NCBI RefSeq assembly: GCF_900634415.1
Contig: NC_041361.1
Span: 4,347,681-4,411,680 of the forward strand
DNA from: Cottoperca gobio
Taxonomy: Eukaryota; Chordata; Actinopteri; Perciformes; Bovichtidae
Direction: 5' to 3'
Length of the DNA: 64,000 nucleotides
In this document: one piece after another, positions 49,083 through 62,281 of the stretch
How positions within the stretch are numbered: the stretch's first letter is position 1
Layout: each line of letters begins with the position of its first letter
Made by a program: the position numbers and the translations under genes
The notes under the pieces: model-generated
Told to the model about the DNA's origin: nothing
Databases searched by the model: none
Seen by the model: only the letters and a program-made list of their open reading frames with translations

Positions 49083-49760
49083 GGCATCTATCTTACACTA
49101 ACTGCCACGGACTACCTTCAGATTCTATATTTAAAGGAACATACCAGAGATTCATACATGATTGATGAAGGCATTACAAAACTTTCAGGAAGCAGCTTAA
49201 CCACATATTTATGCAATTAGATTTTTACTGCGTTAAGCATGAGACTGACTCGCACGTCTTGAATACACTGGCCCACATTTGCATCTACTTCTTACTCCTA
49301 TTGTACAGCCATATGTACAGTGTTTTATTTCTCCTAAAACTGACAATCAAGAACCTTTTGGATATTCACTGACTCGCTGTAGCTGTGGTATTTTAAATTA
49401 AAAACACTATTACTTTAAAGAGGCAATGAGTTATTTTGTGTATGTTTCTTGTGATCTAAAGGTCTGAATCTTTTTGTATGTCCGTGTCTGCTTTCACATG
49501 TTGTTCTTGGTTACAGTGACACTACTGTGATACTGGTTTCCCTCTTAGTTCTCTTTATAGATACTTTCAAAAGTCACCTTTTGTTCACTTCCACTTCCTA
49601 AAATTAGTTTTAGGAAGTTTTTTTTGTTTTGTTGACCACAGGAACCGGCTAATATTCAGGTTTTTGTGTACTGAACACGAGCTACATTAAACCTGTATTG
49701 CGCAGGCAGTTTGTCAAAAAGAAAGGGTTGTTTATAAAATGAATAAAATCTAACTCAAAG
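49083..49760 (+). other. SARG-like 3' UTR, minimal extent
   Basis: Non-coding, AT-rich. First good polyadenylation signal AATAAA at 49742-49747. Later AATAAA-like sites near 50295 and 51024 would allow longer forms. Confidence 0.5.
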
Positions 49761-51084
49761 CACATAACAAGCGGCCACTAGGTGATAAGAATTTGAAATA
49801 TGCGGTTAGTATGGTTGCATAGTGACACACATGGCAAAACTTACAAGCTAGTCAGTTGACCCAAGAACCTTTTATTAGGACTTATTATTATGTTTTCCGA
49901 TCATACACTGTCACTATGTTGCCCACAAGACGTCATGTCAAATAATAAATTGAGGCACCAGTTTTATGGCTCTGCTTCTGCACCTTTATCTGATATTATA
50001 GCGATAACTTGTGCAACCTGTTTTCTCACCTCCTGGTTTAGCCTTTATGCAACACCTGAGCTGCTCTTTGTGGCACATTTACGAGCAGACGGTCTGTCTG
50101 GAAAACATTTTACCACTGCTACAGGCTTTCAGAGACGAATAGATCTGATCTTTTCTCTAATGTGGAGTTAAGGTCACCTACTGCTGTGAAAATTAAGCCC
50201 AATTTGAAAGAGAACTCTCTCAATAGGTATTTACACCAGGCTGCTGCACTATAGAGGTGGCAAAAGTGTTAAACTAAAAGTCAGCAAATGTTAATAAATA
50301 GACTTTATGGACAACTTTGGAGTCCTGCCAGATCCAAACGTTACTAGTAGTTTGCTGGTGGCGCAGTCTAGTGTGTCAAAACTGATAATCCTTATCTTTT
50401 ATTGTGCAATTACATCTACTGCACGTGTCATATCTTTGCTAAGTGCACACTTTTTGTTGTCATGATCACACCCTGGATTTTCTTCTCGACATGTATTTTA
50501 TCATCTAATTTGCATGGTCTATGAACAGAATATTTTCATATGTTTAAAGGTATATTTTTACACACTTTTCCTAAGGAAGTAAATACCTGCTCTGTCAGCG
50601 GACATTTTTAACAAGAGCTGAGTCGAAAAGGATTTGAATATTGTTTGTGATAACATTGTTGTGTTCTGAGACACTATTCATGGTTCTTTCAAGACGCCAA
50701 AAGCTGAAATTATCATCGGTGTGCTGCATTATTATTTGTTTAGCTTCTAGCGAGAAGAGGAAGCAGTTGCGTGCTGTCAAACTAACACAGGCTGCTTTGT
50801 GCTGCTGCTCTGTGGCATGTGGGTATGTGAGCTATCTCTCCTTTCCACCAGCTCTGTCTGTTGTCCTGCTGCCAGCAGACCTGACGGTTCCACTGTTACC
50901 CTCTTAGGCATCGTAGATCAGCTGCTATGAAAAACATACCACCATGTTATACATACTGAATATGTATAACACATTTTTATTTGCAATTGCAAATGACATT
51001 ATTTGATTGAGGTGTATATTAAGAAATAAATCTGATTGTGGAATTCAAACTTTTGTGGCTGCATCCATTTTTTTCGTATAAAGT

Positions 51085-51215
51085 GCAAGTAATCCAAAAG
51101 TAGTGATTAGATTACTTTTTTGTAATCCAATACATTACGTTACTAATGAAAAACATTGCCATGCAATTTGTATTCAGTAACTGACTACATTTCAAAGTAA
51201 TCTGACCTTGATTAT
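51085..51215. repeat. possible interspersed repeat rich in GTAATC/GATTAC
   Basis: Alternating AGTAATCC, GATTAGATTACTTTTT, GTTACTAATG and AAAGTAATCTGA motifs resemble a common fish repeat with TAACG/GTAAT-rich ends. Class not assigned. Confidence 0.4.
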
Positions 51216-51978
51216 AGCAAAGAGGCTGCAACGTGATGGGTGTATGAAGTAGAATAGAACTTTGCTTGTGCATAGTTTTTCTAAAATTGTAGATGGTTTT
51301 ACAGTGACTATGTGTTAGGGTTATAGACCTGCAGAGTAAACACCTGTTTATCATTCTACAACACAGGTATTCAAACTGTGAGGTGAGCCTGCAGGAAGGC
51401 GTAGGGGAAGAGAAGGAAAGGAGGTGAAATGGACAGCTGCTGTTTTTGTCGAAGTCTGTTTCCCCATCAATATGTGTCCGCCTCACCTTCTCCGTAACCC
51501 TAGACAGTTATCTCTTCTACGACCTACCATCACCTAACCTAAGCCCTTACCGCATAAGGAGACGCTACTTGACTGGGAACTCACTCCGACACTCGTCTTT
51601 GTTAAAACAACAGGTGGCCGGCAGCGGATGTGACACACAGCTCGCGGAGGCAATTAAGGTACATTTTCGGTGTCATAACTCAATGACATCTGAACACAGT
51701 CATGATGCACATATTTTAAGAATCAGTGTGACTTATACTTTCCAAGGATATCATTATTGCTCATAAACGTGCCATTAAAGTTCTCTCTTTATGAACCCAG
51801 AACTTGCCTAAGAATCATCACGTTTTTAAGTTGTCTTCAGTTTCAAAGTAATGCCGTGATAGTTGTCAGTACATCCATAGATGCATTGCAACCAGGAACG
51901 GCTAATTGCTAATTCGGCATATTTTTAATGCTGCTAATTTCTCAAAAATGTAAACAAATGTCGGTTTAAACAAATGGG

Positions 51979-52680
51979 GCTGTGACGCCGAGATCGAAAA
52001 GTGGCTGATCCCTGCAGCGGTGGGCCGCTGGTGCTCCACTGGCCTATGCCGTTTCCTAACGGCAGGTGCCGTCTGAAAGTTTCCCATACATGTTTTAGTT
52101 TTTCTCTATTTTAATTGACAATGTTGCCCCGTTTTCTACTGACATAGATATGATAGACAGGGAATTTTCTCACTATCTTCAGATAGTCTGATAGGACAAT
52201 TTGTGCATGTATTGGTTACTCCTGATAACCATACAAACAATGGTGTACCTACCTATGCTGCTGGATAGGCCTACCGGTTTTCTAAACGGCTAATGCCACA
52301 ATGATGACAAAAGGTACTCATTCAAAGTATGGTGAATAAGAAATAATTGAATGCATAATTATTGTTTAGTTATTTGACTCTTAATTTCTGTTTATGCGAT
52401 TAGTCCGACTGACTAGACGAGAGAAATGTAACTTTATGCAATCCTTTGTTTACGGCGCTATGTTGCGTAATATTGTCAGTAAATACAGAAAAGAATATTC
52501 GTTTATGAGAAATATGCATTAGGGGATGTTACCGGTGTGACAGTCTGACAGTGGCATACCACTTTCAAATGGCACCTGCCGTTAGGAAATGGTATATGCC
52601 AGTGGAACTCCAGGGATCGGCATAAATCCCTGAACCATAGCGGCATACCATCAGCCACTTTTCTATCTTGGTGCTACTGC
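51979..52680. mobile_element. foldback element with terminal inverted repeats of about 100 bp
   Basis: The left end (51979-52078) and the inverse of the right end (about 52562-52680) share GAAAAGTGGCTGAT, TTCCTAACGGCAGGTGCC and TGAAAGT in the same order, with a few gaps and changes. The 480-bp interior has no open frame of note. It looks like a non-autonomous DNA transposon. No clear target duplication was found. Family unknown to me. Confidence 0.75.
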
Positions 52681-55600
52681 AAGTTGGAGCCCACAGCCAG
52701 CCAATTAACTGACCCCACTGCACCATTATACTTCTTGTTTACAGCCCCCAAAGTATTGGACCGATTTCAAATGACCCACCCAAATGAAGCAAGACAAAGA
52801 ATAATAATAGGAGTTACAAAATCTCACACTCTCCTCTGTCCATTCTTATTGGTCTACAACGTCTTTGAGTTACAAGAAAAGCGCTATCGAAGTCTAATGT
52901 ATTATTATGATTACAGATATGTATCCTGTGTTGAAAACCCCTGTGTTACAGAAACAGCTCGACCACTAGAGGGCAGTCTAGATTCATGTGTATATACCAG
53001 AACTACCACTAATGCTGTAAGGTTGTACTCATCAAAGTGTCACAATCGTCACTCGTGTGAAGCTTAACATGCCTGACGTGGTTTGAACGGGATCTGATGT
53101 TTGCTATTTCACTAGTTAGAGGAATTGAATGTTGCCAGAAACTTGAAGGCTTTCTAATATTTGGTATTTTATGACACACATAAACTGAACTTCAACAATG
53201 CTCCTTGGAGATACTCCCTGGAGTTGGTAGTTGGAGCAGGTGGGCGTAGCTGCTGCACTATCAGCCTAGACAGTGAGCTCATGGGACTTCCCCACTGTCC
53301 TGGTCCTGTTCTGTACTTACCTACTTACACGGTATCTGTCTGAAAGAGGCCGCCAAAATCCTCGTCCTTTTCTCCACATGCGCGTTGATCATAGAGGATT
53401 AGTGGAGACAAAGTGGCACAGAGACACTGCTGAGTGTGCTGGGGTTTAAGCATGCCCGGCCCAGTTCTGTGTCATCAACAAAAAAAAAAGTTTGCTTAAA
53501 ATATACGGGTATTATCTTTCTCCACTGTGTGTGCGTAGCTAGACGGTAAGCAGTCATTCAATTTAGTTGTATGATGATGATTGATACTTCGATGATCGCG
53601 CCCATCAGTAAGGATTACACACTCGGGACAATGTCTCCGTCTCTGTCTCATTTGATCTTAATGAGTCCACTTGGTTACAGGTGTACACGCACACACACCA
53701 GATACAGTACGCGCACAGGCCTGTAGCCCCTCCAGCACCCGCATGCTCACTCACGCAGCGAACAAGCCTGTCCATAGCTTGTCTACCTCCCGGCTGCAGC
53801 AGCATTAAGACTCGGATAATATGATTTAGGATTCAAGGAAAACAAGTCTTGATAACCCAGAGCCCGAGGGTGCTGTGGCGATCACACTCATTAGAAGGTT
53901 TCAACTTCTCTAACATTTCCTGTGCTGTCATGTTACAAATACAACACAATTTAAATGCCTTTTGTGCCACTGGGGTCTTTTCATCCATGATGCTGCAAGA
54001 GTAGTCTTTGAAAGGCTTGAATAAGTCACTCAGTCAGTCAGAGCGGCTGTGTGTGACACCTTCATTTCCGACTTGATAACTGTATTTCCTTTTTCGCTCT
54101 CTCTCCCTCTCTTGCTCCCTGTTAGTACCAGTGACTGAGGCTGTGGTCAGGAGGCATTCCTGGGGCAAGCCCACAGCATTCGCTGGGATGCCTGTACTAA
54201 AGTGTGGAACTCAGCAAGCCACTCTGCTCCCCTGTGGTGCTGGCATGGTGAGGACCAAGAGATCCTGCTGGGCCTGCGGTGGTGTTGGTAACCTCGCATA
54301 TGAAGCCCCTGCAGAGAGGAGAAGGAAGGGAAGAAAGAGGAAAAACCTCTGAGCTGCGAGCCTCGGCATTTTCACACATAAATCTTTTAAACAATTGGGG
54401 AGCATAAATGTCGAACTGGAAGAAAGTAAATGAGGATCTGAGGTGATGTGTCCCAGTGTATGACCATCTGGAAGAGAACATTAGGCTCTCTGCAGGGCTC
54501 CTAACGCCTCAGCTCATTAGCATGCAGCAGAGTACAGTGAAGGCTCTCACAGGCGCCCCCAACATGCATCCATCTTGCATTTATCTTACAGCAACAGCTG
54601 TTACAGCATCGTCCGACTTCGATATGTCAGAGCCAAAAACAAAAAGTACGTCGTAACAACGTTGTCTAAAACAACTGGCTACCACATATTTTCTGCCTTC
54701 CGACGGCTGTAAAATGGAAGAATTGGAACCATTGTGGCGGTTGTTAAATGCGGTATATCTCTGACAATCATACATTTTTTATATAGATCCAAATAGTGCC
54801 ATGCTTCAAATCTTCTACAAGAAAAAGTCACATTTATATTGCCTTTAAGAAAAACGGTCGCAGTCACTCTGCCACAAATCTCATAACGTGTTGCATAAAA
54901 ACTTTATCTCTTTCTGAAAAAGGGCGTAATGCAGCTTAATTTGATTTACAATCTATGAAAGATCCTCGCTGCTCTCTCGACACCTTCCCCACTCTTTACC
55001 CAGTGTTCAGCTGAAGTCCTTTTCACGACGAGCATCATAAATTAAACATTGCCTCAGCTTCCCCCCCTTGTGTGTCTGTTAGTGTAAAAATAGCTCGGTC
55101 TGGTGCCCAGTGTGATGCCCGTGCACAGCCCCCCTCTGTCTTTAATGAAGTGTTACCATGAAAAGTGCACTGATCCTCCAGCATGACATTTGTGGCAACC
55201 GTGTTCTGACTTTCTCAAACTCCCTGAGTGACTCTGAGCTCATTTGGTTATACAAGTGCTCACAATTACCAGGAGATTTAGATACGGGGACATGGGATAT
55301 TTCCATATCCCTCACGGATGTTCTATTTAATTACACTGAACTGCTTGACTTTGCGCTGTGGATTTACATGTTTCTTTGTATTCTGAGGATGCAAAGAGGG
55401 ATTCTCTGAAGGTTACTCTCTTATACTGAATCTCTTATTTATCGAGGCCCCTCAGTCTTTGGCAGAACTTGGGGTAGCATGGCAAACCGTATTAAATTAC
55501 CTTGTTTATAAAATATCTCTCTTTTAAATCTAAGGTAGTTACGTTTTGACAAATAATCTTTCAAGTAAAAGTAATGACAAAATTGTGATAGAATAGAAGA

Positions 55601-55932
55601 TAATAAGAAAAGAATCCTCTGGCATCAGCCATAACACTATTTTCACATTCTCTGCATCGTCTGGAAAAAAAAAGTACACTTGTTATCTCCAATCAACCTC
55701 ATTGTGAGACCCTAATTATGTTTGATTGAGAAATAAATTGCCCATGGAAGCCGGCGCGATAATTACAGTTTCGAATCCGCCCGTACGTTGAAATGAAAAC
55801 ATAAACGCATCAACACAGCTGATTCATTTAGGTGATAATGCAGGCAGAGCTAGCAGGTGTGCGGATACAGATGCTGTTCCTCTGCGGGGCGCTTCCCGAA
55901 AACAAATGTTTCATATGTGATTGCCGGTGAAA

Positions 55933-55990
55933 TGTGGCGCAGTAGCTCAGTGGACTGTGCTCCTGGTAATGTGAGAGAGGTCTGTTTTGA
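55933..55990 (+). mobile_element. possible tRNA-like SINE head
   Basis: GGCGCAGTAGCTCAGTGGAC contains a good Pol III A box (TAGCTCAGTGG); the expected B box is degenerate. Could be a chance match. Confidence 0.3.
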
Positions 55991-57100
55991 TTCATGTAGC
56001 TCCTCGAGCCTCGTTCCTCTTCAGGTCTCGGGGGTAATGGTGGGCAAACTCATGATCGGTGTTTTTGCAGGGATGGCTGATGCCAGGGATTAAACATCAA
56101 ACTGCCTGTAATCCATTCAACTTCTAAACTTCCTTAAACTCTTTGGTTTAAGGAAAATAGTCTTGAAAGGTTTCTTTTTTTTACAAAATGCTTCACGCAT
56201 ACCTAAGTGACTCTCCATATTACTGATTTCTGACACTAGGCAGGGCTTTAGACTTTCGAAGCCCAAGAGCAGAAATAAATGTGGCAGTTGAGCTGAAGCT
56301 CCTGCAGTGACAAACTCAATACTGACGAGCGGATAATATGTTGTCGGTTCTGGTTTTTGGAACCAGATGACACAAAATATAATTTGTATTCAGGTTTTTT
56401 TAGGTTTTTTTTGGGTGGTCCTAATACCAGATGATAATGCTTTCATCACTGTGAACAAGTATTGATTGTGAGTTATCATACCTGAGGAAAAGATTCATCT
56501 TGAATTGAAAAGAAATCTTTTCATGTGCATATCTTTTCAAATTACAGGTTCACTTGTATTTGAGTTCTTTGTGCAGGTCCCGCTGCAGCTATAACAAGGA
56601 TATGAAATTGCTTGGGGCCCCCAGGGAAACTGTACTTTTTCATCTTCCATTTTCAAACACTAATAATACACTGCAATTTAGTGCTTAACTCTGTTAGTTG
56701 AACTTTTAACTCAATTCAGTTGGCATTGAGGATAAAGGTATTTTAATTGTATTCACCCCCCCCCCTCCCAAATTAAATAATTTAGTTAAGAATGTCATCA
56801 AACATCCTGTAATATCTGGGTCTTAATTTGAATTTTTCTAAAGGTCAACATTTGTTGGTGACTAACTGTTTTAATGAACTCATTAATCTCCTATCAGTGA
56901 GAGAGGCAGACATCATCATATCAACGCTGCACCCGTGACCCGAGGACAATGGGCACTTATTGGTTGCTGGATGAGCTGTAGCCTCAAACAGGCTACGAAC
57001 AAAATGCAATCTCCAGGCTATTACTTTCTTCATCTGAGTCATTTATAAATCCATCCGCCCTCTTGCCCCCCTTTTAGCCATTGCTTTTACGCCGACGTGA

Positions 57101-57677
57101 CGGGCCACTTTTTTTTTTTTTTTGCGCAGGTGGCACCGGCCAGGTCACCGCACGAGCCCGAATACCGAGCACGTGGTAACTCCGGTCCACTTTCAGCCCG
57201 ACCAGTACCTGTGTGTAAATCCATGCAGAACAAAAAGAGGAAACAGTCAGTCAGAGAAGAGAAGGAGCAGCAGAGGAGTCCGGAGCGCAGCGCGGACGCT
57301 TCTTCTTCTCTCCTCCCCCTTCAGACCCCGCCGCTCCACTCCATCTCTCCCTCTCTCTTTTCCTCTCTCTCTCTCTCTCTCGCTCTCTTTCTCTCGCTCT
57401 CTCTCTCTCTCTCTCTCCCCCTTTCTTAAATTGACATTGGTCTGGCTCGAAACATGATAACAGAAAAGCCTTCCTCCGATCCGCGTTGTCGGGCAGTCCT
57501 CAACCCCGATCACTTCAAACTGAAATAAGCAGGCGCAAAGAAGGAAAGGGATCGCACAGTGTCTCTATCAGAGGGAATACCAAGAGACCTTTATACCGCA
57601 CGCACACACCCTCGTATGTGCTCTTGCGCATCGTAGATCTTAGAAAGTGCTCGTGTTGAACTAGAGTGAAAGTTAAC
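57101..57677 (+). promoter_or_regulatory. scube3: scube3 promoter / 5' UTR region
   Basis: GC-richer than its surroundings, with a CACGTG E-box at 57170-57175 and a CT tract at 57362-57420, leading to the ATG at 57678. The start of transcription cannot be placed. Inferred from position only. Confidence 0.4.
57362..57420. repeat. CT microsatellite in the scube3 5' region
   Basis: About 59 bp of CT with CG and TT interruptions. Confidence 0.95.
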
Positions 57678-57777
57678 ATGTATATGCACGCTTTGATACG
57701 CGCAAGCCTTGGATTTGTAGGTTTCTGCTTGGTCGCCTTTGTCCAACAGTCAGCTTCAGGAAGTAAAGCCACTCAAG
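57678..57777 (+). CDS. scube3: scube3 first coding exon (signal peptide)
   Basis: 33 codons plus one base. MYMHALIRASLGFVGFCLVA then FVQQSASGSKATQ, with donor GTAAGT. It has a basic n-region, a hydrophobic core and a likely cleavage after SAS. The end SKATQ with a carried G fits human SCUBE3, where SKAAQ is followed by DVDEC at a phase-1 junction. SCUBE3 is also next to ANKS1A in human. SCUBE proteins are secreted, surface-bound EGF-CUB proteins acting in BMP, Hedgehog and TGF-beta signalling. The second Met at 57684 is an alternative start. The EGF exon lies beyond the window, so the call is inferential. Confidence 0.72.
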
Positions 57778-58055
57778 GTAAGTTTTTATGTAAAAAAAAA
57801 AAAAATAGCTTAATTTTTACTCATGATGGTTGTGAACGTGACTGCTTGATGCCCAATTGATAGATTTTGTTAAATGCTTTTGGAAAGCCGGTAACGATGA
57901 CACGTGATCAGAATGTAGGTGTATTAAAAACGAGTTTTAAAGCAGAATATTTGTAACGTTTGAAGTTTTTGGAGACTTTGATCAATCAATTACTCAGTTT
58001 GATTTAAGCTGACCCTTCTGTTGATCCACTGACTCATTTTGCAATCACTTAATTG

Positions 58056-58059
<4 letters not shown>

Positions 58060-58087
<28 letters not shown>
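58060..58087. repeat. GT microsatellite
   Basis: About 28 bp of GT. Confidence 0.95.
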
Positions 58088-58802
58088 CAGTAAAGCAGTT
58101 GATTGTATTTATGCAGAGTTGAAGAAATGAAACCTAATCAGGAGTTTTCAGTTGTCCTCTTCAAACAGCATCAGCAGTGTGAACAGTTATGTTTCATAGC
58201 TAATCCTGCAGGTAATTGTAGTGAGACTACCAGGAGGTATTTGTCACAGTCCAGACAAGTATTTGACACCGTCCTGTAACGCACACATGAAGGAGTCTCT
58301 GTCTGCCAGACACAGCAGCTACAGTGCCGACCTGCCCAGCTGGCTGCCCTCTTGCTCTCTTGTCTTGTGAGAAATTATTCAGACTAGACAAGGGCAGCCT
58401 GAATCAAAAACTCTGGCACCTTTACAGGAAGAAAGACACGGTGTTACACACTGAATCTCTGATCCTCTCAGCCTTTTCTCCTTCAGGTTTTCATCACTTA
58501 ATTTTCCCACAATACAAATGCCAAGCCAAGAGCTGCCAGAAGTATTTGCATGCAAAGACACATCATGGTTTCTGTGCGAGTGTTGATTGGGGTCGGTGAT
58601 GTTTCGCACACACAAAAAGACATTTCTCGGGCGGTCGACAAGGCAAAAAGAGAAAGGGGGTGGGTGACTATTTTGCATCCTGGGTGGTCTGCCCCCACTT
58701 GTGGGAAAACTCAATATTTACATTTTGCAATTAGAACTACTTTTTTCTCACTTTATTTTCCTCAACATCGATTACACACTTCCTTGTAATGTGGAATGCT
58801 GC

Positions 58803-58855
58803 TGTGTGTGTGTGTGTGTGTGTGTGTGTGAGAGTGTGTGTGTGTGTGTGTGTGT
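58803..58855. repeat. GT microsatellite
   Basis: About 53 bp of GT with one AGAG interruption. Confidence 0.95.
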
Positions 58856-61696
58856 CTGTCTTTAATGGCATGCACCTGTTTGTTGGTCACCAAGTGAAAC
58901 GCCGTAGACGACTACTTGGTAGGCTTCTCCTCCAGTTCCTGTTTATCAGTGCGAGGCGAGCAGCTCTGCAGTGACATATTATCTGTGTTTGTCTCTGGAA
59001 TTACTTGTGAGCATATTTTGTGCTTACTGAAAATAAATAGTGTGTTTTTTTATGTCGGTGGCAACTCTGTGGCACTGACAAGTCTGCAAGCTGGGAACAA
59101 TTTTGAGAAGTGGAGAAATGGAGAGATGAACAAGGACTACGAAAATGCACAATTTATCATCTCTATTTATTCAGATGTTGCAGAGTCTTTGTCTTAGTCT
59201 TTCATCAATGTCACTCCAATCATGGCACTCTGTTTCAGGCATCAGTCATTACTCTAGGAAGAAAAAGGGGAGCGAAAGAGCAGTGGAATGAGGGAGGGAA
59301 GAGTTGAGGATGTGGTGGAGAGTGACAAAGAAGGGAAAAATTAGACGGGGGGGGGGGGGGGAGAGAGAGAAACGGGAGAGATTAAGGGTGCAGAGAAAGA
59401 CGGGGAGAGAGGAGGTTTCTTGGTGAGCGAGCAGCAACAAGCGAGGGAAAGAGAAGGAAAGGAAAGAGGGGAGCCATAGACGTCATGGCAAATCACTTTC
59501 CCTCGAACAGAGTCAGGAGCTCTTCGTTAATGCAGCGGCACCAAGGCAACGGTTGGTGTGGGGCTGACATGCTGCTGTGGCTGGCTATGTTGGTGTAACC
59601 TCTGCTCCGGGGCCTGGGGGTCTAAAGACGCAGGGCTGCCTGAGCGGGGAGGAAGGCCAGATCCGTGCCCGGACACACTGTGGGAACCGAGCAGCCTTGG
59701 CAATATGAGGCCCAAGTGACGGAGAAGCTTACCTAGAGATGCTGCCCGAGTCTCCACTATGAGCTAGATGGAAGGGAGGAAGAAAAACCCACCCCCAACA
59801 CTCACTCAGCCCTTTCCTCTTTCTTTTTCACCCAACTCTTGCTTTGTTTGCTTTGTCCTCGCTTCCTTTCCTTTTGCACTTAATGAAGTAGCCGTGCTTT
59901 TTCTCTGTCAGCCGTAAGCAACGACTGCATGACACCCAGAGTGTCAGAAAGCTCCCTGTCAGCCCCGCGAGCTATTTATATTTTTGCCACATAAAAGACG
60001 TGTTCCCCCCCCCCCCCCCCCCCCCCTTGTTACTTGATAGAAGGCTGGATATGTTGCAGGTCTGTGTACGCACGGAAGTGTCAGCGTATGTGTGTGCATA
60101 CGTGTAATTGGGACAGTGAGAGAGTGAACGGGCTGCGTCTGTGGTCATTTGAACAGTTCTTTGAAACGGTCTGTGAAGCCACGTAAAATAACCATTTAAA
60201 ATTCTGCCCATGGCCTTGAACTTCTCTGAATGTTCACAGAAAGAAGGAGAAGGAAAAGGAAAAAGCCAGACAGATGGGGCGGATAGAGACTGCAGCACTG
60301 TCTTATATGAAAATGGCCGGTCACCTCGCTTTAACATTTTGACACCACTTCGGCGCGCCTCTTTCATCACCTTCTCATTTCTCACACTTTTCCCCACAGA
60401 GACTGGATGTGCCTTTTTTTAAAACAAGCGTATGCAAAAGTCCCTATTTGCACAATCTTTGGTAAAGTCATTTTTAACAGGGCGAATGGAAGATGTATTC
60501 AGGTCAGGCAGAAGTAAAGACTTCTCCCGTCCTCATCGACGCTCTGTGACTTTGAGAAGTTCAGGACTTTGCGGATCAGGACATTGAGGTTCGGATCACT
60601 TAACTAAAGTGACGTGTCAACCTTTAATTTCTCCCATCCATTACTTCTCACTATGTAGACCCAATTAAAGCAGATGAGCTCCTAACCTAGAAATGCCCTT
60701 TACAAAATATACTCTCTTGTCTCGGTCTGTCTTTTCTCTCTCGGCAGCAGGCATGCGGTGTCAGATGGCTGTGTTCTCGTTATGATCAGAGTGTCGGAGA
60801 CAGGTTGAGCCTCGGGGTAGCCCTCGGTCACTCGCTGATGAGTTGGTGGAGGGGATCAATCCAGCTTCACTTTACCACTCAGCAGACACACTCAGAAAAC
60901 ATCTGCCTGACAAGTGGTGCTCCAGTACCACTGTACATGTTGTTACAGAGCAGCCGAGAGAGCAGGGAGATTATTATCTTGGCAATACTTGAGTGGTGAA
61001 AACACTTGATAACAATTCTGTCTAAGTTAAATGCGGTATGAATCGCGAAAATGACTTTGATATGCGGGTGCGTTGTGAGGACAAGTGAATGTCTATGACT
61101 GCGATGAGGGATTTTAGACTGGATATTAATGATTGCACTTCGCAGGCAGAAGTGCTTTCACTTCCCAAAATGAGGCTCCATTATAAATGGAGAATCTTTT
61201 TAAAAACAAGGAACAGTCGAGGTTTATTGTGCTTTTTCCCTGGCTTCAGTATGGCCAAGCTGCAGCTTGATACAAACCATTTTAGTTTTAGTTTTAGAGC
61301 AGGCAGGCTGCAGCTACATACAGAGGGAGGACCGTGTTTACAGGCACATGTAAAGTCGAAGCCGTCTGGTGCAAGCTGTGACCCAAGGCGGTTCAGTGGG
61401 CCTTCGTTCTGGACAGTTGCTCACTTTCATCCTGGCCTGCTGGAATTTAAAAACCAAGACCTTTTTCCTCTGTGTCAAAAAGATTCTGGCCTTAAGAAAT
61501 ATGATTTCTAACTTAAGGTCCTCTATCTCTACGTGCACTTTGTAAATGATTAGCATTTATTCCATGATGAGCTGCATATTTGCTAGAATATCTTTCTATA
61601 TTAAGAAAATAAGAACTAAGTTTATCAATTCACTCAATTTTACTGCAGCATTTCTATTTTGGAAATGTATCACATAAAGGATTTCAATCATTAATT

Positions 61697-62068
61697 TTAA
61701 AGGAATAGACATTTAAGGAAATACACTTAATGGAGGTAAAAGATTGAAACCACCCTCATGACTGTCTGGTATTTATTTAAGGCTAACAGCCAGCAGCTGG
61801 TTAGCTTAGTTTCACACAAATACTAGAAACAAGGTGAAACGGTTATCCTGGCTCTGTCAAATGATTACAGGATACACCCACCAGCGCCTCTGAAGCTCCC
61901 CAATTAACAGGTAATACCTCGTTTGTTTAATTAGTCCCGTGACTTCCTGGAGTCTCTGTTGGTTGCCTGGCAACTGCTCAGAGTCAAGAAATAGTCCAAC
62001 ACATAACCCCCCCCTGTAAAACGGCAAATTGTATTTTTTACACTTGCTTGTGTACGAATTAAACAAAC

Positions 62069-62118
<50 letters not shown>

Positions 62119-62281
62119 GGTGCTGGTAGATGTATTTTGTAACAATTTGACGGTCAGGCTAACTGTTATCTCCCGTTTCCAGTCTTGATGCTAAGCTAAG
62201 CTGCTAGCTTCATATTTAACGGACAGACATGAGAGCCGTGTCGGTCTTCTCATCTAACTCTCTAAATAAGTCTATTCCCCT
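61697..62281. mobile_element. teleost non-autonomous repeat with TTAAAGGAATAG end
   Basis: Starts TTAAAGGAATAGACATTTAA and contains TGGTTAGCTTAG, CCTGGCTCTGTC, TTCCTGGAGTCTCTGTTGGT, TTGCCTGGCAACTGCTCAGA, GCTAAGCTAAGCTGCTAGC and ACGGACAGACATGAGAG. I recall this set from a repeat widespread in percomorph fish. The 3' end (AAGTCTATTCCCCTA) is a poor inverse of the 5' end. A TTA microsatellite has grown inside it. Confidence 0.65.
62070..62118. repeat. TTA microsatellite
   Basis: About 16 TTA units. Confidence 0.96.

Larger units (their letters stand above)
49761..57100. other. intergenic region, SARG-like gene to scube3
   Basis: No gene recognised. Holds a repeat fragment near 51085-51215, the foldback element at 51979-52680, a tRNA-like fragment at 55933-55990 and several orphan open frames (52684-53067, 54131-54352) with no family signature. 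Human TCP11, which lies between ANKS1A and SCUBE3, is not seen. Confidence 0.6.

Noticed and set aside
52684..53067. 127-codon open frame next to the foldback element
   Set aside because: No ATG at its start, no known motif, no splice context, and it begins just outside the inverted repeat. I considered a transposon protein but found no catalytic signature.
54131..54352. 74-codon open frame with a CWACGG motif, preceded by TGTTAG
   Set aside because: Looks a little like an exon, but it has no family match and ends in a low-complexity basic tail; not enough to call a gene.
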